Shown here piece by piece: positions 48,696 to 60,343 of a stretch of DNA of 64,000 bases (within the stretch, counting starts at the first letter, position 1; each line of letters starts with the position of its first letter). The stretch comes from Rotaria sp. Silwood1. Taxonomy: Eukaryota; Rotifera; Eurotatoria; Philodinida; Philodinidae. The notes under the pieces are model-generated. The model ran no database searches. It worked only from the letters and a program-made list of their open reading frames with translations, and had not been told where the DNA came from. The position numbers and the translations under genes were made by a program. The stretch lies in the NCBI GenBank assembly GCA_905250075.1, contig CAJNOP010000025.1, positions 441,669-505,668 of the forward strand, written 5' to 3'.

Positions 48696-51653
48696 ATGGG
48701 TATAGAAAAATCCAAACAAATAATTGTCCCACCAACAACGGGTGCCGTTGCAACTCCGACAAAATCATCAAATAATATTCATCGCAGACGACGCATGATT
48801 CAAAACTATTTGCTCATTTGGGTTGATAGTAAATTTGATGAAGCAAGTCCAGATTGCCAAAATACGCTCGAGGAATTGCGTAGTGTTGTCAACGAGGTTA
48901 ATCTCTGCACGACAACGGCACAATGTATGGAAATTCTTAATGATATGGTTGACGAAAAAGCTTTTATCATCTCTTCGGGAACTTTGGGTAAGCGTTTCGT
49001 GCCAGAAATTCATGGTATGGCACAGGTAGATGCTATTTACATCTTTTGTGGGAATAAAGTGCTACATGAATCATGGGCTAAAGAATGGCCAAAGGTTCAA
49101 GGTGTTTTCACTTCAATCCAATCCATATGCAATTCTTTAAAAAAAGTAGCCCGAGAATGTGACCACGACGCAATTTCGATGAGCTTCGTTTCAAAGCGAA
49201 TGACGACAACAGTATCAGATGAACAAAGTTTCGACCAATTAGAGCCATCCTTCATATACTCGGTATTATTCAAAGAGGTTCTATTGGAAATTGATGAAGA
49301 CGAAACTAAATCGGTGAAAGACCTAGTGAATTATTGTCGTCACAAAAAAGTTCCTGAATCCCAATTACAGTTTTTTCAACGTGAGTACCACAACAAATCG
49401 CCCATTTGGTGGTATAGTGATGACATTTTTCTCTATGGCATGCTCAACCATGCCCTACGATCGCTTGACATGGAAGTCATGGCAAAAATGGGGTTCTTTA
49501 TTCGTAGTCTCCATCGGCAGTTAGAAAACTTGCACCAAAAGCAGTCAATTACGCATAAAAAACACCTTATCGTTTATCGTGGCCAAGGACTGAACCAACA
49601 GCACTTCGAGAATCTGTGCGATTCCATAGGTGGACTATTTTCTTTCAATAATTTCTTGTCTACTAGTACAAAACAAAAGAAAGCCTTGCGATTCGCTCAT
49701 GATGCACTACGAAAATATGAAAAAATTGTAGGGGTTCTTTTTGTTATGACAATCGATGCAAGTAAAACATCAGCTTCGACCATACCATTTGCCCTCGTTG
49801 AAAGTTACAGTGCTTTTCCACAAGAACGCGAAATTCTTTTTTCAATGAATACTGTTTTTCGTGTCGGTGAAATTAAACAAACAGTGGACAATAATCGCCT
49901 ATGGGAAGTTCAACTGACTCTCATAGGTGATAATGATTCTCAGCTAACTACTGTCACTACAAACATGCAAGTGGAACTGTCCGGAACTACAGGATGGCAT
50001 CGAATGGGTGATCTAATGATCAAAGCGCGTCACTTCAATTTAGCTGAAGCACTGTACGATGAATTATTCAAGAACACTTCCAATGACAGTGATAGAGCGT
50101 ATATCTATCATCAGTTTGGAAGGATGAAATACCACCAACGACAATATAAAGAAGCCATTGCATTTTTCGAAAAATCTCTTGATATCTACCGTGAAACTCT
50201 TCCGAAAGATCATCTTTCATTGGCTAATATCTATAACAACATCGCCCTTGCCTACTACGACATGGATGACTACTCAGAAGCACTCCAATTTTACGACAAA
50301 GCACATAAAATAAAAGAAAAAGTTTTGCCTACGAATGATCCCGATTTGGCTTTATCCTACAATAGCATCGGTCAAGTGTATAATATCATGGCTAACTACT
50401 CGAAAGCACTTGAATTCTATGACAAAGCACTCAAAGTAAGACAACACGCTCGTCCTTTAAATTTTTCTGATTTGGCTGAATCCTACGACAAAATTGGTCA
50501 ATTGTATTATAACATGAATGACAACTTGCAAGCACTTGAATTTTACGAAGTAGCACATAATATCTACGAAAAAATTCTGCCCCAAAATCATCCTGATTTA
50601 GCATTTTCTTACAACAAAATCGGCCAGGTGTATCATAACATGGGTGACTTATCTAAAGCACGTAAATTTTACGAAAAAACACTCAAAATAGGTGAAAACA
50701 ATTTGCCTACAAATCATCTCGATTTAGCTACTTTCTACAATGACCTTGGTCTTGCGTACAATCACTTGGGTAATTACTCAAAAGCAATTGAATTTTACGA
50801 CATAGCACATAAAATCTACAAAAGAATTCTGCCTCAAAATCATCTCTCATTGGCTACTTCGTGCAACAACATCGGTCTAGTGTATACAGACATGGGTGAT
50901 TACTCGAAAGCACTGGAATTTTGCGAAAAAGCACTTAAAATAAGAGAGACAGCTTTGCCCCCGAATCATCCCTCATTGGCTGCTTCCTACAGCAATATCG
51001 GTGGAGTGTATAGAGATATGGGCGACTACTTGAAAGCAATTGCATTTTACGAAAAAGAGCTGGAAGTCTGGAATAACGCTGAGTATCCAAACAATTTCTC
51101 ATTGGCTATTACCTACAGAAGCATTGGTCTAGCGTATGATAACATTGGTAACTACTCGAAAGCACTTGAGTTTCACGAAAAAGCACTTAAAATAGGAGAA
51201 CTAGTTCTACCTCCGAATCATCTCGATTTAGCTACCTTCTACGGAAACATTGCCCTAGCATATGATAACATGGGTGATTACTCGAAAGCACTAAAGTTTT
51301 ACGAAAACACAGTTAAAATAAAAGAAACAGCTCTGCCTTTGGATCATCTTTTATTGGCTGCTAGCTACAAGAGCATTGGTCAAGTGTACGACAATATAGG
51401 CGACTACTTGAAAGCACTCGAATATTACGAAAAAGCACTCACAATAGAAAAAAAAGTTCTGTCTTCGAATCATCCAGATTTGGCTGTTTCAAAAGATAAC
51501 ATTGGCCTTGTGTATGAAAATATGAGAGAATACTCTAAAGCAAGTCAATTTTATGAAGATGCTGTCGTAATTGCACAACATTCACTATCCTCGGATCATC
51601 CGCACCTTCAATTGTACAGAGAGCACCTTCAGAACGTAAAAAAGAGCCTGTAA
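48696..51653 (+). CDS. ADP-ribosyltransferase with N-terminal Rossmann-like region and 12 TPRs
   Basis: Single uninterrupted frame, 985 aa. The N-terminus MGIEKSK fits N-myristoylation (Gly2, Ser6, Lys7). Residues about 38-165 form an alternating hydrophobic/charged region of unknown type, here called Rossmann-like only by its pattern. Residues about 185-420 are an R-S-E class ART domain: Arg295 in VYRGQG, Ser322-Thr323-Ser324 in FLSTS, and Glu377-x-Glu379 in QEREILF; the E-x-E pair predicts arginine as acceptor and NAD as donor. Residues about 468-971 are twelve 42-residue TPRs of kinesin-light-chain type (pattern Y-x-x-IG-x-x-Y-x-x-MGDYSKALEFYEKAL). All catalytic motifs are intact. It probably modifies a partner bound by the TPRs, perhaps at a membrane; targets are unknown. 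Lack of introns contrasts with the neighbouring genes. Confidence 0.9.
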   Translation: MGIEKSKQIIVPPTTGAVATPTKSSNNIHRRRRMIQNYLLIWVDSKFDEASPDCQNTLEELRSVVNEVNLCTTTAQCMEILNDMVDEKAFIISSGTLGKRFVPEIHGMAQVDAIYIFCGNKVLHESWAKEWPKVQGVFTSIQSICNSLKKVARECDHDAISMSFVSKRMTTTVSDEQSFDQLEPSFIYSVLFKEVLLEIDEDETKSVKDLVNYCRHKKVPESQLQFFQREYHNKSPIWWYSDDIFLYGMLNHALRSLDMEVMAKMGFFIRSLHRQLENLHQKQSITHKKHLIVYRGQGLNQQHFENLCDSIGGLFSFNNFLSTSTKQKKALRFAHDALRKYEKIVGVLFVMTIDASKTSASTIPFALVESYSAFPQEREILFSMNTVFRVGEIKQTVDNNRLWEVQLTLIGDNDSQLTTVTTNMQVELSGTTGWHRMGDLMIKARHFNLAEALYDELFKNTSNDSDRAYIYHQFGRMKYHQRQYKEAIAFFEKSLDIYRETLPKDHLSLANIYNNIALAYYDMDDYSEALQFYDKAHKIKEKVLPTNDPDLALSYNSIGQVYNIMANYSKALEFYDKALKVRQHARPLNFSDLAESYDKIGQLYYNMNDNLQALEFYEVAHNIYEKILPQNHPDLAFSYNKIGQVYHNMGDLSKARKFYEKTLKIGENNLPTNHLDLATFYNDLGLAYNHLGNYSKAIEFYDIAHKIYKRILPQNHLSLATSCNNIGLVYTDMGDYSKALEFCEKALKIRETALPPNHPSLAASYSNIGGVYRDMGDYLKAIAFYEKELEVWNNAEYPNNFSLAITYRSIGLAYDNIGNYSKALEFHEKALKIGELVLPPNHLDLATFYGNIALAYDNMGDYSKALKFYENTVKIKETALPLDHLLLAASYKSIGQVYDNIGDYLKALEYYEKALTIEKKVLSSNHPDLAVSKDNIGLVYENMREYSKASQFYEDAVVIAQHSLSSDHPHLQLYREHLQNVKKSL
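50097..51608 (+). repeat. 126-bp coding tandem repeat (12 TPR units)
   Basis: Twelve consecutive 126-bp units encode the 42-residue TPRs with no indels between units. Several units share long blocks such as GGTGACTACTCGAAAGCACT, pointing to internal duplication. Confidence 0.85.
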
Positions 51654-51674
51654 AGACTTTTTTTCGACTTGCTT

Positions 51675-51680
51675 AATAAA
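51675..51680 (+). promoter_or_regulatory. Polyadenylation signal of the ART-TPR gene
   Basis: AATAAA lies 22 bp after the stop codon. Confidence 0.6.
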
Positions 51681-53705
51681 CGCTTTTTGATTGTTATTCA
51701 TTTCTTTCAGTTTTTCTCATTTCATAATTCTGATTGTTCGCATGCCAATAATGAAGCTCCTCATAAGCCTGACGCAACTACATGCAGAGCGGAGCACACT
51801 AGACTGGTACGGTAATGAACGTAGGCATGAAATACATAGAGATGACAGGGACCATACGCTCATAAAAGGCTTGGTCTAAATCAGAGGTCTAGTAGACCAT
51901 CCTTTGTCTTCAATGTCTTTTTGATCTTCATAAAACGATTTATACCATCTGCCAACTGTTCCAGCATGTGCAAGTTGATCACCCAAAAACAAAATATAGC
52001 TTATCTTGAATAATTCTCGCTTGAATATATTGTTCAATATGGGATTTGTGGTAGAAGTGAAAGTTTTCCTTATGTATCTAAATGAGAAGTGAACAGCTTT
52101 GATCGAAATTATTATATTATTACACTAACTGAAGCATAGTGAAATATTATGGAATACTGTTTGATCTATCATGCATGCAGTAGGTATTAAGATTATTCAA
52201 CTATGTGCTTGATATTTTTATATTTTTTTGTGTATAACTCAAAAACAAGATATGTTGAAGTCATTTGATTTTGATCAGATTATAATCTATAGTCTTTAGT
52301 ATACGAGGAACAAATTTCAAAAATATCCATTGATCTATTTAGTTTTTATTAACAATATAACTTTAGTATGATGTTTTTCATTCCTCCAAAAGTATCTAAC
52401 TCCTTGTTCTTGCAAGCTGTTATACATCTATTCTAATTTGAAAATTTCACGATGATACACGATTCAATAGAACAATATACGCTTTCCATAAGATGCACTT
52501 CTTTTTATGGTACCTTTCCTTTGAGTAGGATTAAAAAACAGCAGAATGCTTGTTTTGATCCATATTAGAAACTTTCAATCAAAAACTACGTAGGACAATT
52601 TTCTTCCATAAAGCTTAGTTAATTTTATCGTTCAAAATATCATTAGCAAGAGCACTATAAACTACGTCAAATATGCTATTTAAATAGATAATTCATATTG
52701 AAAAATGATGTTAGTTGTCTCCTATGCATCCCTTAATCACAGATAGGCATCATTGCACTATCTTACTCATGTATTAAAGAAAGTAAAAGTTGTTTTAAAA
52801 GCATGAGTTTTTAGGGACTTTTTTTTTGAAGAAAAATGGAATATCTAAAATCAAAACAAATAATACCATTTCAGTTACATACCTTCATTGCGCTATAAAT
52901 AGCAAAAGTAAAAAGCTTATCGTATTCTTACGTAGATTTGTTGTTGAGACTGCAATGAGTTTGTTAATCCTATTATTTAGTGCATAATATTGGTAAAGTG
53001 CCTAAAAAATATAATGCATTTTGATTTTAAATATAAAATTTTCGTATGGAAAACGATTGCCCACAAATCTACATTGTTAAAACAACTTCTACCTTCTTTG
53101 ATGTGTGAAAAAGACAGTACAAGATAGTCTATATCCATATTTTCTGACTCTACAATCTCGAGAACATTGTAATAGAAAATGATAACCCTTGATGAGTATA
53201 CTATCTAGGATAAAAGAAGGAGATCAAATCGTCAAAATCACCAGTTTATGTAACTTACTGGAGATTCAAAACCGTTTGTATCATCTGGAAACACGGATCT
53301 CTTTAACAAAATTCGAACGAATTTCATTACAACAAAAACACACCAATGGAGGTCGAATACGTACATGGTCCACTACAGGAATACTATGCTTCGAACCACA
53401 TTAAAGAAATGTGTAAAGTGCGCTAGTTACTAAATACAACAAGTTGGAAACAAAGTATCTCGTATTTTGGGACGACTATTCGATTTTGATTCGAAAATTT
53501 CATTGAATGCATCAAAGTAGAGTTCGAATGGTTAAGGAAATTTTGAACTTAATAAGCTCTAGTGATCAAAATTTGCAATTGATTATAATATTCGTAAAAC
53601 TAAACTCTTCATTGTTTTTCCATCCTATTGTATTTGCCATTTTTTTAAATAGAAATATATTTCGGGAAAAAAAACAAAATTTAAAAGAACAAACAAACAA
53701 ACACA
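51681..53705. other. Intergenic region between convergent genes
   Basis: 2 kb, AT-rich. It separates the 3' ends of the ART-TPR gene and ANKZF1. I see nothing supportable in it. Confidence 0.5.
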
Positions 53706-56700
53706 TTAAACATTCGTTGTAGTCGTTTTCGATTTAGTTCTATGTACTTTTAAGCATGCTGTTGAACAGAATTTATAATCAAAATATGTAAATGGTTCAT
53801 CAGAAATCTTTTTAGCACATTGCCAACAACGTCCTAAATGTAATTCATCACGTTTGTTTGTTTCAAAATTAACATGTACAGCCAATGTACGTTTTTCAGC
53901 ATCTGATAATGCAAGAAAAGCAATTCGTTGTTGTTCTTCTTCTTGTTCACGTAATTGTCGTTCTTGATCACTACGTTGTTTATCAGTACGACGTTTTTTT
54001 GTTTGACGTCGACGTTCACGTTCAACAGTTCGTTGTCGTTCTAATTCATCAATACTTATACTTGGTGCAATTTGTCCAAGTGTATAATCATATTTATCTG
54101 GATGATCATGTCGGAATAAACGAAATACATCTTTTGTTTCTTTATTTTTACATAAATTATATGGATATTTTCCTCGTTGATTTGATAATGCTGGAGTAGC
54201 ACCTTCATTTAATAAACGTTGAATAATTTTCAAATGTCCACGTTCACTAGCAATATGTAAAAGTGTATCAAGACTACCCGCCGTTTGATAATTGAGTATA
54301 TCAATAATTGATGGAGAATTATCGATATATTTTATAGCACGTAATCGAGCAATTAGATCATCAAATCGTTGAATATCATTTAGACGACAAGCAGTAAATA
54401 ATTCATTAAATGTCGATAAATCCTCGACAGCTAATTAAGCAAAAAATAAAAGATTGCTTTGAAAATCAAGATTAAGATAAAGACAAAAACGTTAGAAACA
54501 TAAACCCCTCCCCATAATAGAAGCCCCTCCCATATTAGAAGCCCCCCCTTTATTAGAAGCCCCCTCTGAGATGAACAACGTGTTTCACGTATTAGAAGCC
54601 CCCCTAATTTTTCGAAAAAATTTTAAAATTTTCAAGATTTTTTTTCGCATTTTCATGCTAAAACTGCTAAAATTTTTCGATTTTCAGGTAAAAAGTTGGC
54701 TGACTCTTATCTAGCTTAGGTAACATCTGAAAATAATGTCAAAAACCTTCTGGAAAACTCATAAAAACCTTGAAAGTCGCTAAAAACCCTTGCGAACCCT
54801 TTTTCCTGGCAGTTTACGAAATTTTTTTGAGACTTAATAGAAGCCCCCTTCAGAAGCTTCATATGATAGACATATTAGAAGCCCCCCGGGGGCTTCTAAT
54901 ATGGGGAGGGGTTTAGTATTTTTTAACTTTTTTTTCCTTAACGTTTATTATTAAAACAAAGAGTAGAGGAGGTTTGATTAGCGAAACAACTTTCTACCAG
55001 AAGAGGTACATATCCGATTTCCATTAACTGATTCAGGTAAAAGAATCTCTGAAAGACCAAAACTAAAAAAAAAACGGTTTTCTAGAGTCTATCAAAAACA
55101 TTTTCTAAACTAGTCTATGTGACAGAGGAAATATTTTGATGTTTTGAACTATCTACGACCTATCTTCAGCTAACTGCAATCATTTTACGAGAGGCCTAAC
55201 AAAATTGTTTTTCTGAAAATTTATATGAATTGACTGTGTTTGACTTATCGTAGAATAAGTGTAGTTCGCTGAAGATAAATCGTAGACAGTTCGGAAACAT
55301 CTTAGTGTTTTCAGAAATGTTTGTTGTATCAGTTGAACTTGTTTGAAAAACGTTGTAAATAGAATCCTGAAACCTGACTTTGAGAATATTGATTTTCTAG
55401 AGATCCTTTTAGACAAATCTTTTCTCTTATTGACTCTAGTTATTGTCGTTAAAGAAAAAAGACAAATATACTACGCTTCTAAACGTTCTGTCTTCATTCT
55501 ATATCTAACTTACGTAATATTTTTCGATCATTAGTTGTAGTGACCATAATTAGTTGTTTTTTTTGAGTTTGTTTGAATGATGCTTTTTTTGTTTCATCAT
55601 CTACTTTCAAAAACAACAAAAATATAGAATTAAAATTTGAATGCGAAAGCCAAGCTAACCAGAAACATCTTCAGAATCTGATGATGAATCGCTAGTCATT
55701 TTCTTTGCTATGGGTGTTGGTAATTTGGATTTTGTAGTTGATACTTTTTCTTGTTCAATTTTTTGAAATTGATAATCTTCAGCTAGAAAATAAATATAAT
55801 TCAATATTAATGAACAAAGATATTAAATTCATCGTACGATAAAGTTCCATTTTAGTTAATTGATCGTAAACACGTTTTATTTCATTAAATGTTGGTCGAA
55901 GTGTAGCAAATGGTATCGATCGAATTCTAAAAAAAATAAATTATAAATTTAATTCATGAAAATTTTCTATTCAAACCTTGGATCATTTGCTGATAATGGT
56001 GGATTTTTATCACCAAATAATAATTGTTGATTAAAACTTGGTGCTCGAACAAATATTAGTGAACATTGTTGAATTTCATTTTTCCATGTTATAAAAAGTT
56101 CTTGAATTTTCTATTTTATAAATATTAAAATAAAATTAATAGAAAAATGAAATTTTATATTTACTTGTTTCAAATGAAGCATATTTTGTCGACGCAAATT
56201 TGCACCAGCTGATCGAGCTTTACCACCAGTTTTTTGATCATGTGCTGTTTGTGCTGTACCTTGTTTAGCACGTATTATATATTTATGAAATGTTTTGTGT
56301 TGAATAATTTTATCTCGTTGAAATATGGCTATTGCAAAATGACCACCAGCAGCCATGACAATACACCAATTAGTACATAATGGAAGTCTTTGAGCAGTTA
56401 ATATCAATTCTTGAGATTCTTGAGGAAGATTCTAAATAAATAGAAATATTTATATTGATTATAGTAAAAATTTTACTAGTGAACAGTTCTGAATTCTAAA
56501 TGATCTTGAGGCGAACAGATCGATTTAGTTTATTTACTATTTTTTCGAGTGCTTCTAGACAATACACACAACTTCTCATCTGCATTCAGCAACTCTTTTT
56601 TTCCAGAAATCAAATATTGTAATGTATATGAGCCATTTCAGGCAAAATCGAACATACTCACCTTTCGATTCTTTACACGAGTTATTTTTCTGAATACGTG

Positions 56701-59292
56701 CTTTTATCATAGAAATATGTAAAAATCTTAACTCTTTCATATAACCGTTAATTAAAAGTAATTAGCAAATATCTCTCTAACACATGTGAGAAAAAACTTC
56801 TTCTGAAAAACCAGTTTTCTAACGGTTCTAGAAAGTCTCGAAACAATAATTTTCGTCTTAACATCATCTAGAAATGCTGAAGAAGAGTTAGTATCGTATG
56901 ACATCGGTTTTGAATTTCTCATTCGGTTATAAGAGTATTTCTTCCTACTCCAACACGTTACTAACGAAAGGTAAACTGTTTTCTTTTTTGAAAAATATAG
57001 GCCTGCTTAGAAAAAAAGATTGTATAGAAATACAGTAATCTCAGGAGTTGTGTATGGAATCTACTACTTAGTTTTTTTAAAATGTAGTTTGCATTCAGAT
57101 TTATCTTTTAAACTGAAATACATGAAGTTACAGTCGAGGCTCTTTTTTGTGTCACGTCGTTAATGATAGTTTTTTTACTGACAACTCTTCTGAACAAATC
57201 TCTAGCATTGATTTTTTTCAAAGTATTTGAAGTAACCTAATATACATGTAACATATAAATACTAGCTATAAGAAATTTCATTATCGTGCAAGACACATTT
57301 TTTTTCATATTGTGAAGTCACATTGCTAACGAGTGATTTTGCCTGTATATTATTTGTTGGGTATAGTATACTTGGGTTCACACCTAAGTCAACGACACTC
57401 TTCACTCATCGGTTTCCTTAGTAGTAGAGAACACCAGTGAGTGAGAATGAGATCATCGTCAATTTGAAGCATCATCTACACTTGACAGAGAAATAATAAT
57501 GTGAAATGAATGCTAATAAATCCAGTGATAACAAATACAATCACTTTCTTGTTGTGTTCTTTGTAGTTGCGATATCCTCTGTAATATGAACACATCCGCA
57601 AAGTTTTCTTTCTACTATGGTTTATTACACTTTATTGATGAATTCACTATTGTACATATGAAGAAAATGTAAAAAAAAGTCAATATCGATATTAATTTAT
57701 AAATAAAAAGACGAAAGAACACAAAATCTTATGTTTTAATTGATTAATCTGTCAATTCAAATCCTCTAGATAAAAATACATAAACAAGGGAAGAAATCAC
57801 TCGACGTTATATTTAAGATTGATATAGATGCAGACATTCTGGAAACTTTGCTTCATTTCACAACAAATCATACGTTAATTTACTAAACGGAGCACTTCTA
57901 TATAGTCAATGTTTTCTAACGATCTTTCTGATCTTCGAAACCGACAGTGTTTATTCTAGATTGTCTATTAATTCTTTGTCATTAGTAATGCTTATTATAA
58001 TTTAAAATTTGTTGATGTCGCGACAAAATTGAAGAAGTCGAAAGAAAAAGAAAAACGAAATCTATCACAAGATTGACTGATATTTCTAATTTAAATACAC
58101 AAAACTTTGTCTGTAAACTGGTGATTTATGTGTTTATTTTCTATTTATATTTCCTTTAATTTATATATCTTCTGCACAATGTTGAAAAAACGAATAAATA
58201 AAATTCTAATTCGAAATATCATTCAATCGTTGATGTAGGCATTGAAAATTCTTGAACTATGCCATCTATCTTCGTTAATAATACAGTGGTTTGATTTTAG
58301 AAAATATTGCTACCAAACTAATATCTTCAAGATGCTCGTCATGATACGAATCTTAAAACTTGTTACATGAAAATTTTTGTTTTCAATATTTAGTCTTCAC
58401 GAATAACATGATCAAAGTTTTTCTCAGTATACTTGGAAACCTAAACCCTTTTTATTATTTATTTGCGTCATTAAATCTAATCAATTTAAGACATTTATTT
58501 TTTTAATTCTTATTATAGAAATTTCTTTGACTCTCTGATCAATTGAATTTTATCTGAAAATACTCAAATTTCTAATACCTTTTTTCCATGTAAAATACAT
58601 CTATATAATGATAAATGTCGACCATCATTAAGTGTTAAAATAATTTTTGGATTATTTCTAGCACAGGTATTATAAGAACCATCCAAAGACGCATTCAATG
58701 AACCTTCATTTCCACTTAATTCATCACTAGACGAATCGCTTCCCGATATACTAGATATATCTTCTACGAGTAGATTAAAAAAAAAACAATAAAATAACAC
58801 AAATAAAATAATTATATAACCTACTCTCCATATCTTCAAATTTTTCAGATGAAAATGGAGGTTGATTACGAAGTTTTCGTTTAAGATTAAAACGATGCCA
58901 ATCAGATTTAAAATGAAGAGTCTAGTTTTGTTAAATAAAAAGAGCAATTGAACGATTTTTTTATGAACCTATATGTATATATATGTGTGTATAAAAAAAC
59001 CTGTTCTGTTCGATCAGTAAATTGAATTTGACAAGTCGCACAGGCAAGTGTATCAGAAATGGATAAATTCTGTAATTGAATATCATGATGATGTTCTAAT
59101 GAAATAATAAAATAAATGAAATTTTTTTTTTCTTCTTTCAAAGAAAATTATTTAAAGTATACTTTCTATTCCAAGTGGATCAATAGGTGTTTCAGGAAAA
59201 TAGGCATGTTCAGTAAATGGACGAACAACATTTTGTAAACAATGATCAAGTTCTTTATCAACAAATAATTTTAATTGTTTAAATGACGCCAT
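53706..59292 (-). CDS. ANKZF1: ANKZF1/Vms1 peptidyl-tRNA hydrolase-like release factor, complete
   Basis: Ten exons: 59292-59163, 59095-59001, 58921-58825, 58763-58579, 56431-56165, 56110-55977, 55926-55838, 55782-55660, 55600-55514, 54430-53706; 643 aa, all phases consistent. A zinc finger at residues 62-84 (CATC, then His78 and His84, followed by WHRFNLKRKL) is typical of Vms1. The VLRF1 catalytic domain spans about 130-305, with AAGGHFAIAIF and the RAKQGTAQ motif whose Gln230 matches the catalytic glutamine. Ankyrin repeats follow (LLHIASERGHLKIIQRLL), then a long charged helix and a C-terminal CWQC/CSTAC cysteine motif. The protein releases nascent chains from stalled 60S ribosomes in ribosome quality control. 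The usual Cdc48-binding VIM motif is not obvious in the charged helix. Confidence 0.93.
54501..54915. mobile_element. TA-flanked MITE with GGGGCTTCTAATA repeats
   Basis: The body 54503-54913 (411 bp) lies between TA dinucleotides in the last ANKZF1 intron. Ends are AACCCCTCCCCATAATAGAA and AACCCCTCCCCATATTAGAA. The word TATTAGAAGCCCC is repeated four to five times near the left end and again near the right, where TATTAGAAGCCCCCCGGGGG forms a perfect inner palindrome. The centre is unique. TA flanks suggest Tc1/mariner or a related class. Confidence 0.7.
56432..58578 (-). other. ANKZF1 intron 4 (2.1 kb)
   Basis: Phase-0 intron between GGAAAAAAG|GTATTA and TTATTTAG|AATCTT, in front of the catalytic domain core. 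AT-rich, no gene recognised. Confidence 0.7.
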
Positions 59293-59675
59293 GAAAAATT
59301 TTCTTGACTAGAAAATATCTACAGCTAAGAAATAAAATCTTCACTGTCTATTTAAATAGTGATGCAGAAAGCAAAAAACTCGCCTCGTCGAAATCAAAAA
59401 TATTTTATTGCGAAAGATATTGCGAAATATACGTAAGAAAAATGACTCAATATAATCTAGAACTAGAAAAATTAAAAAAAAAACACAATTTTATATCCTA
59501 AAACGTATTATTTACTAATGACTCATTCTAATAAGTCATTGGATATGATCAGAACGAATCACTTTGAAAAATATTTTTTCTTACTTATAACACGTATTGT
59601 ACTAAGAATCGAATGCTTACTTATTGCCTCCTATGTTTTTATTTTAAACTAGTATTTTTTGATTTTTTTTCTTAG
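59293..59675. promoter_or_regulatory. Divergent promoter region ANKZF1/GCSH
   Basis: 383 bp separate the two start codons. No TATA box stands out. The final bases on the GCSH side are a pyrimidine tract ending TTTTCTTAG immediately before ATG, a perfect acceptor that suggests trans-splicing or an upstream noncoding exon. Confidence 0.5.
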
Positions 59676-60173
59676 ATGTCCACTTTATCAACATTCCTAT
59701 TTCGTCGAACTATTCAATATCTTCCAAGACGTCATATTCATTTAACAAAATGTGTTTATCATGAACGTTATTATACTAAAAAACATGAATGGATACAATT
59801 AATTGATCTAAATAAAAAATCAAATGAAGTTCGTGTTGGTATAAGTGATTATGCTCAACGTGCACTTGGTGATGTTGTTTATTGTGAATTACCAGCAATT
59901 GGTACAAAATTTAAACGTGATGATACATTTGCAACATTAGAATCAGTTAAAGCCGTTTCTGATTGTTATATGCCACTTAATGGTGAAGTAACTGGTGTAA
60001 ATGAAAAATTAAAAAATGAAGCTGATTTAATTAATAAAAGTCCATATGAAAATGGTTGGCTTATACAAGCTATTATTGATGAAAAAGCTAAAAAAGATAT
60101 GGCAACAACATTAATGAATGAAAATCAATACAATCAATTTGTTGAAACAACTAAAGAATCTACTGATCATTAA
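59676..60173 (+). CDS. GCSH: Glycine cleavage system H protein, mitochondrial
   Basis: Intronless, 165 aa. Residues 1-30 are Arg-rich and lack acidic residues until Glu30, as in a mitochondrial presequence. The mature part begins near YYTKKHEWI and has the H-protein landmarks VRVGISDYAQRALGDVVYCELP and the lipoylation site Lys92 in ATLESVKAVSD, followed by GEVTGVNEKL and the C-terminal NGWLIQ region. H protein carries the lipoyl arm that shuttles the aminomethyl group between the P, T and L proteins of the glycine cleavage complex in mitochondria. The length and all key residues are normal. The ATG directly follows a splice acceptor at 59674-59675. Confidence 0.96.
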   Translation: MSTLSTFLFRRTIQYLPRRHIHLTKCVYHERYYTKKHEWIQLIDLNKKSNEVRVGISDYAQRALGDVVYCELPAIGTKFKRDDTFATLESVKAVSDCYMPLNGEVTGVNEKLKNEADLINKSPYENGWLIQAIIDEKAKKDMATTLMNENQYNQFVETTKESTDH

Positions 60174-60329
60174 GTTATTTTTTTTTTGTCCTACTTAAAC
60201 GAACATTGATAACCTCCTTTCTTTCTTTCATTTTGTGATACGGTGACTGCAAAAAGGATGATTAGAAAGACTGCTCGTTCTTTTTTTTTGTGCACTGTTG
60301 ATTATCCAAATATTTGAGCTTAGGTTTTT

Positions 60330-60343
60330 AGATTGATAATAAT
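60330..60343 (+). promoter_or_regulatory. Acceptor-like site before the USP40 ATG
   Basis: GGTTTTTAG is followed after 12 bases by ATG. The whole GCSH-USP40 gap is 170 bp and contains no AATAAA, so there is little room for a separate promoter. Confidence 0.4.
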
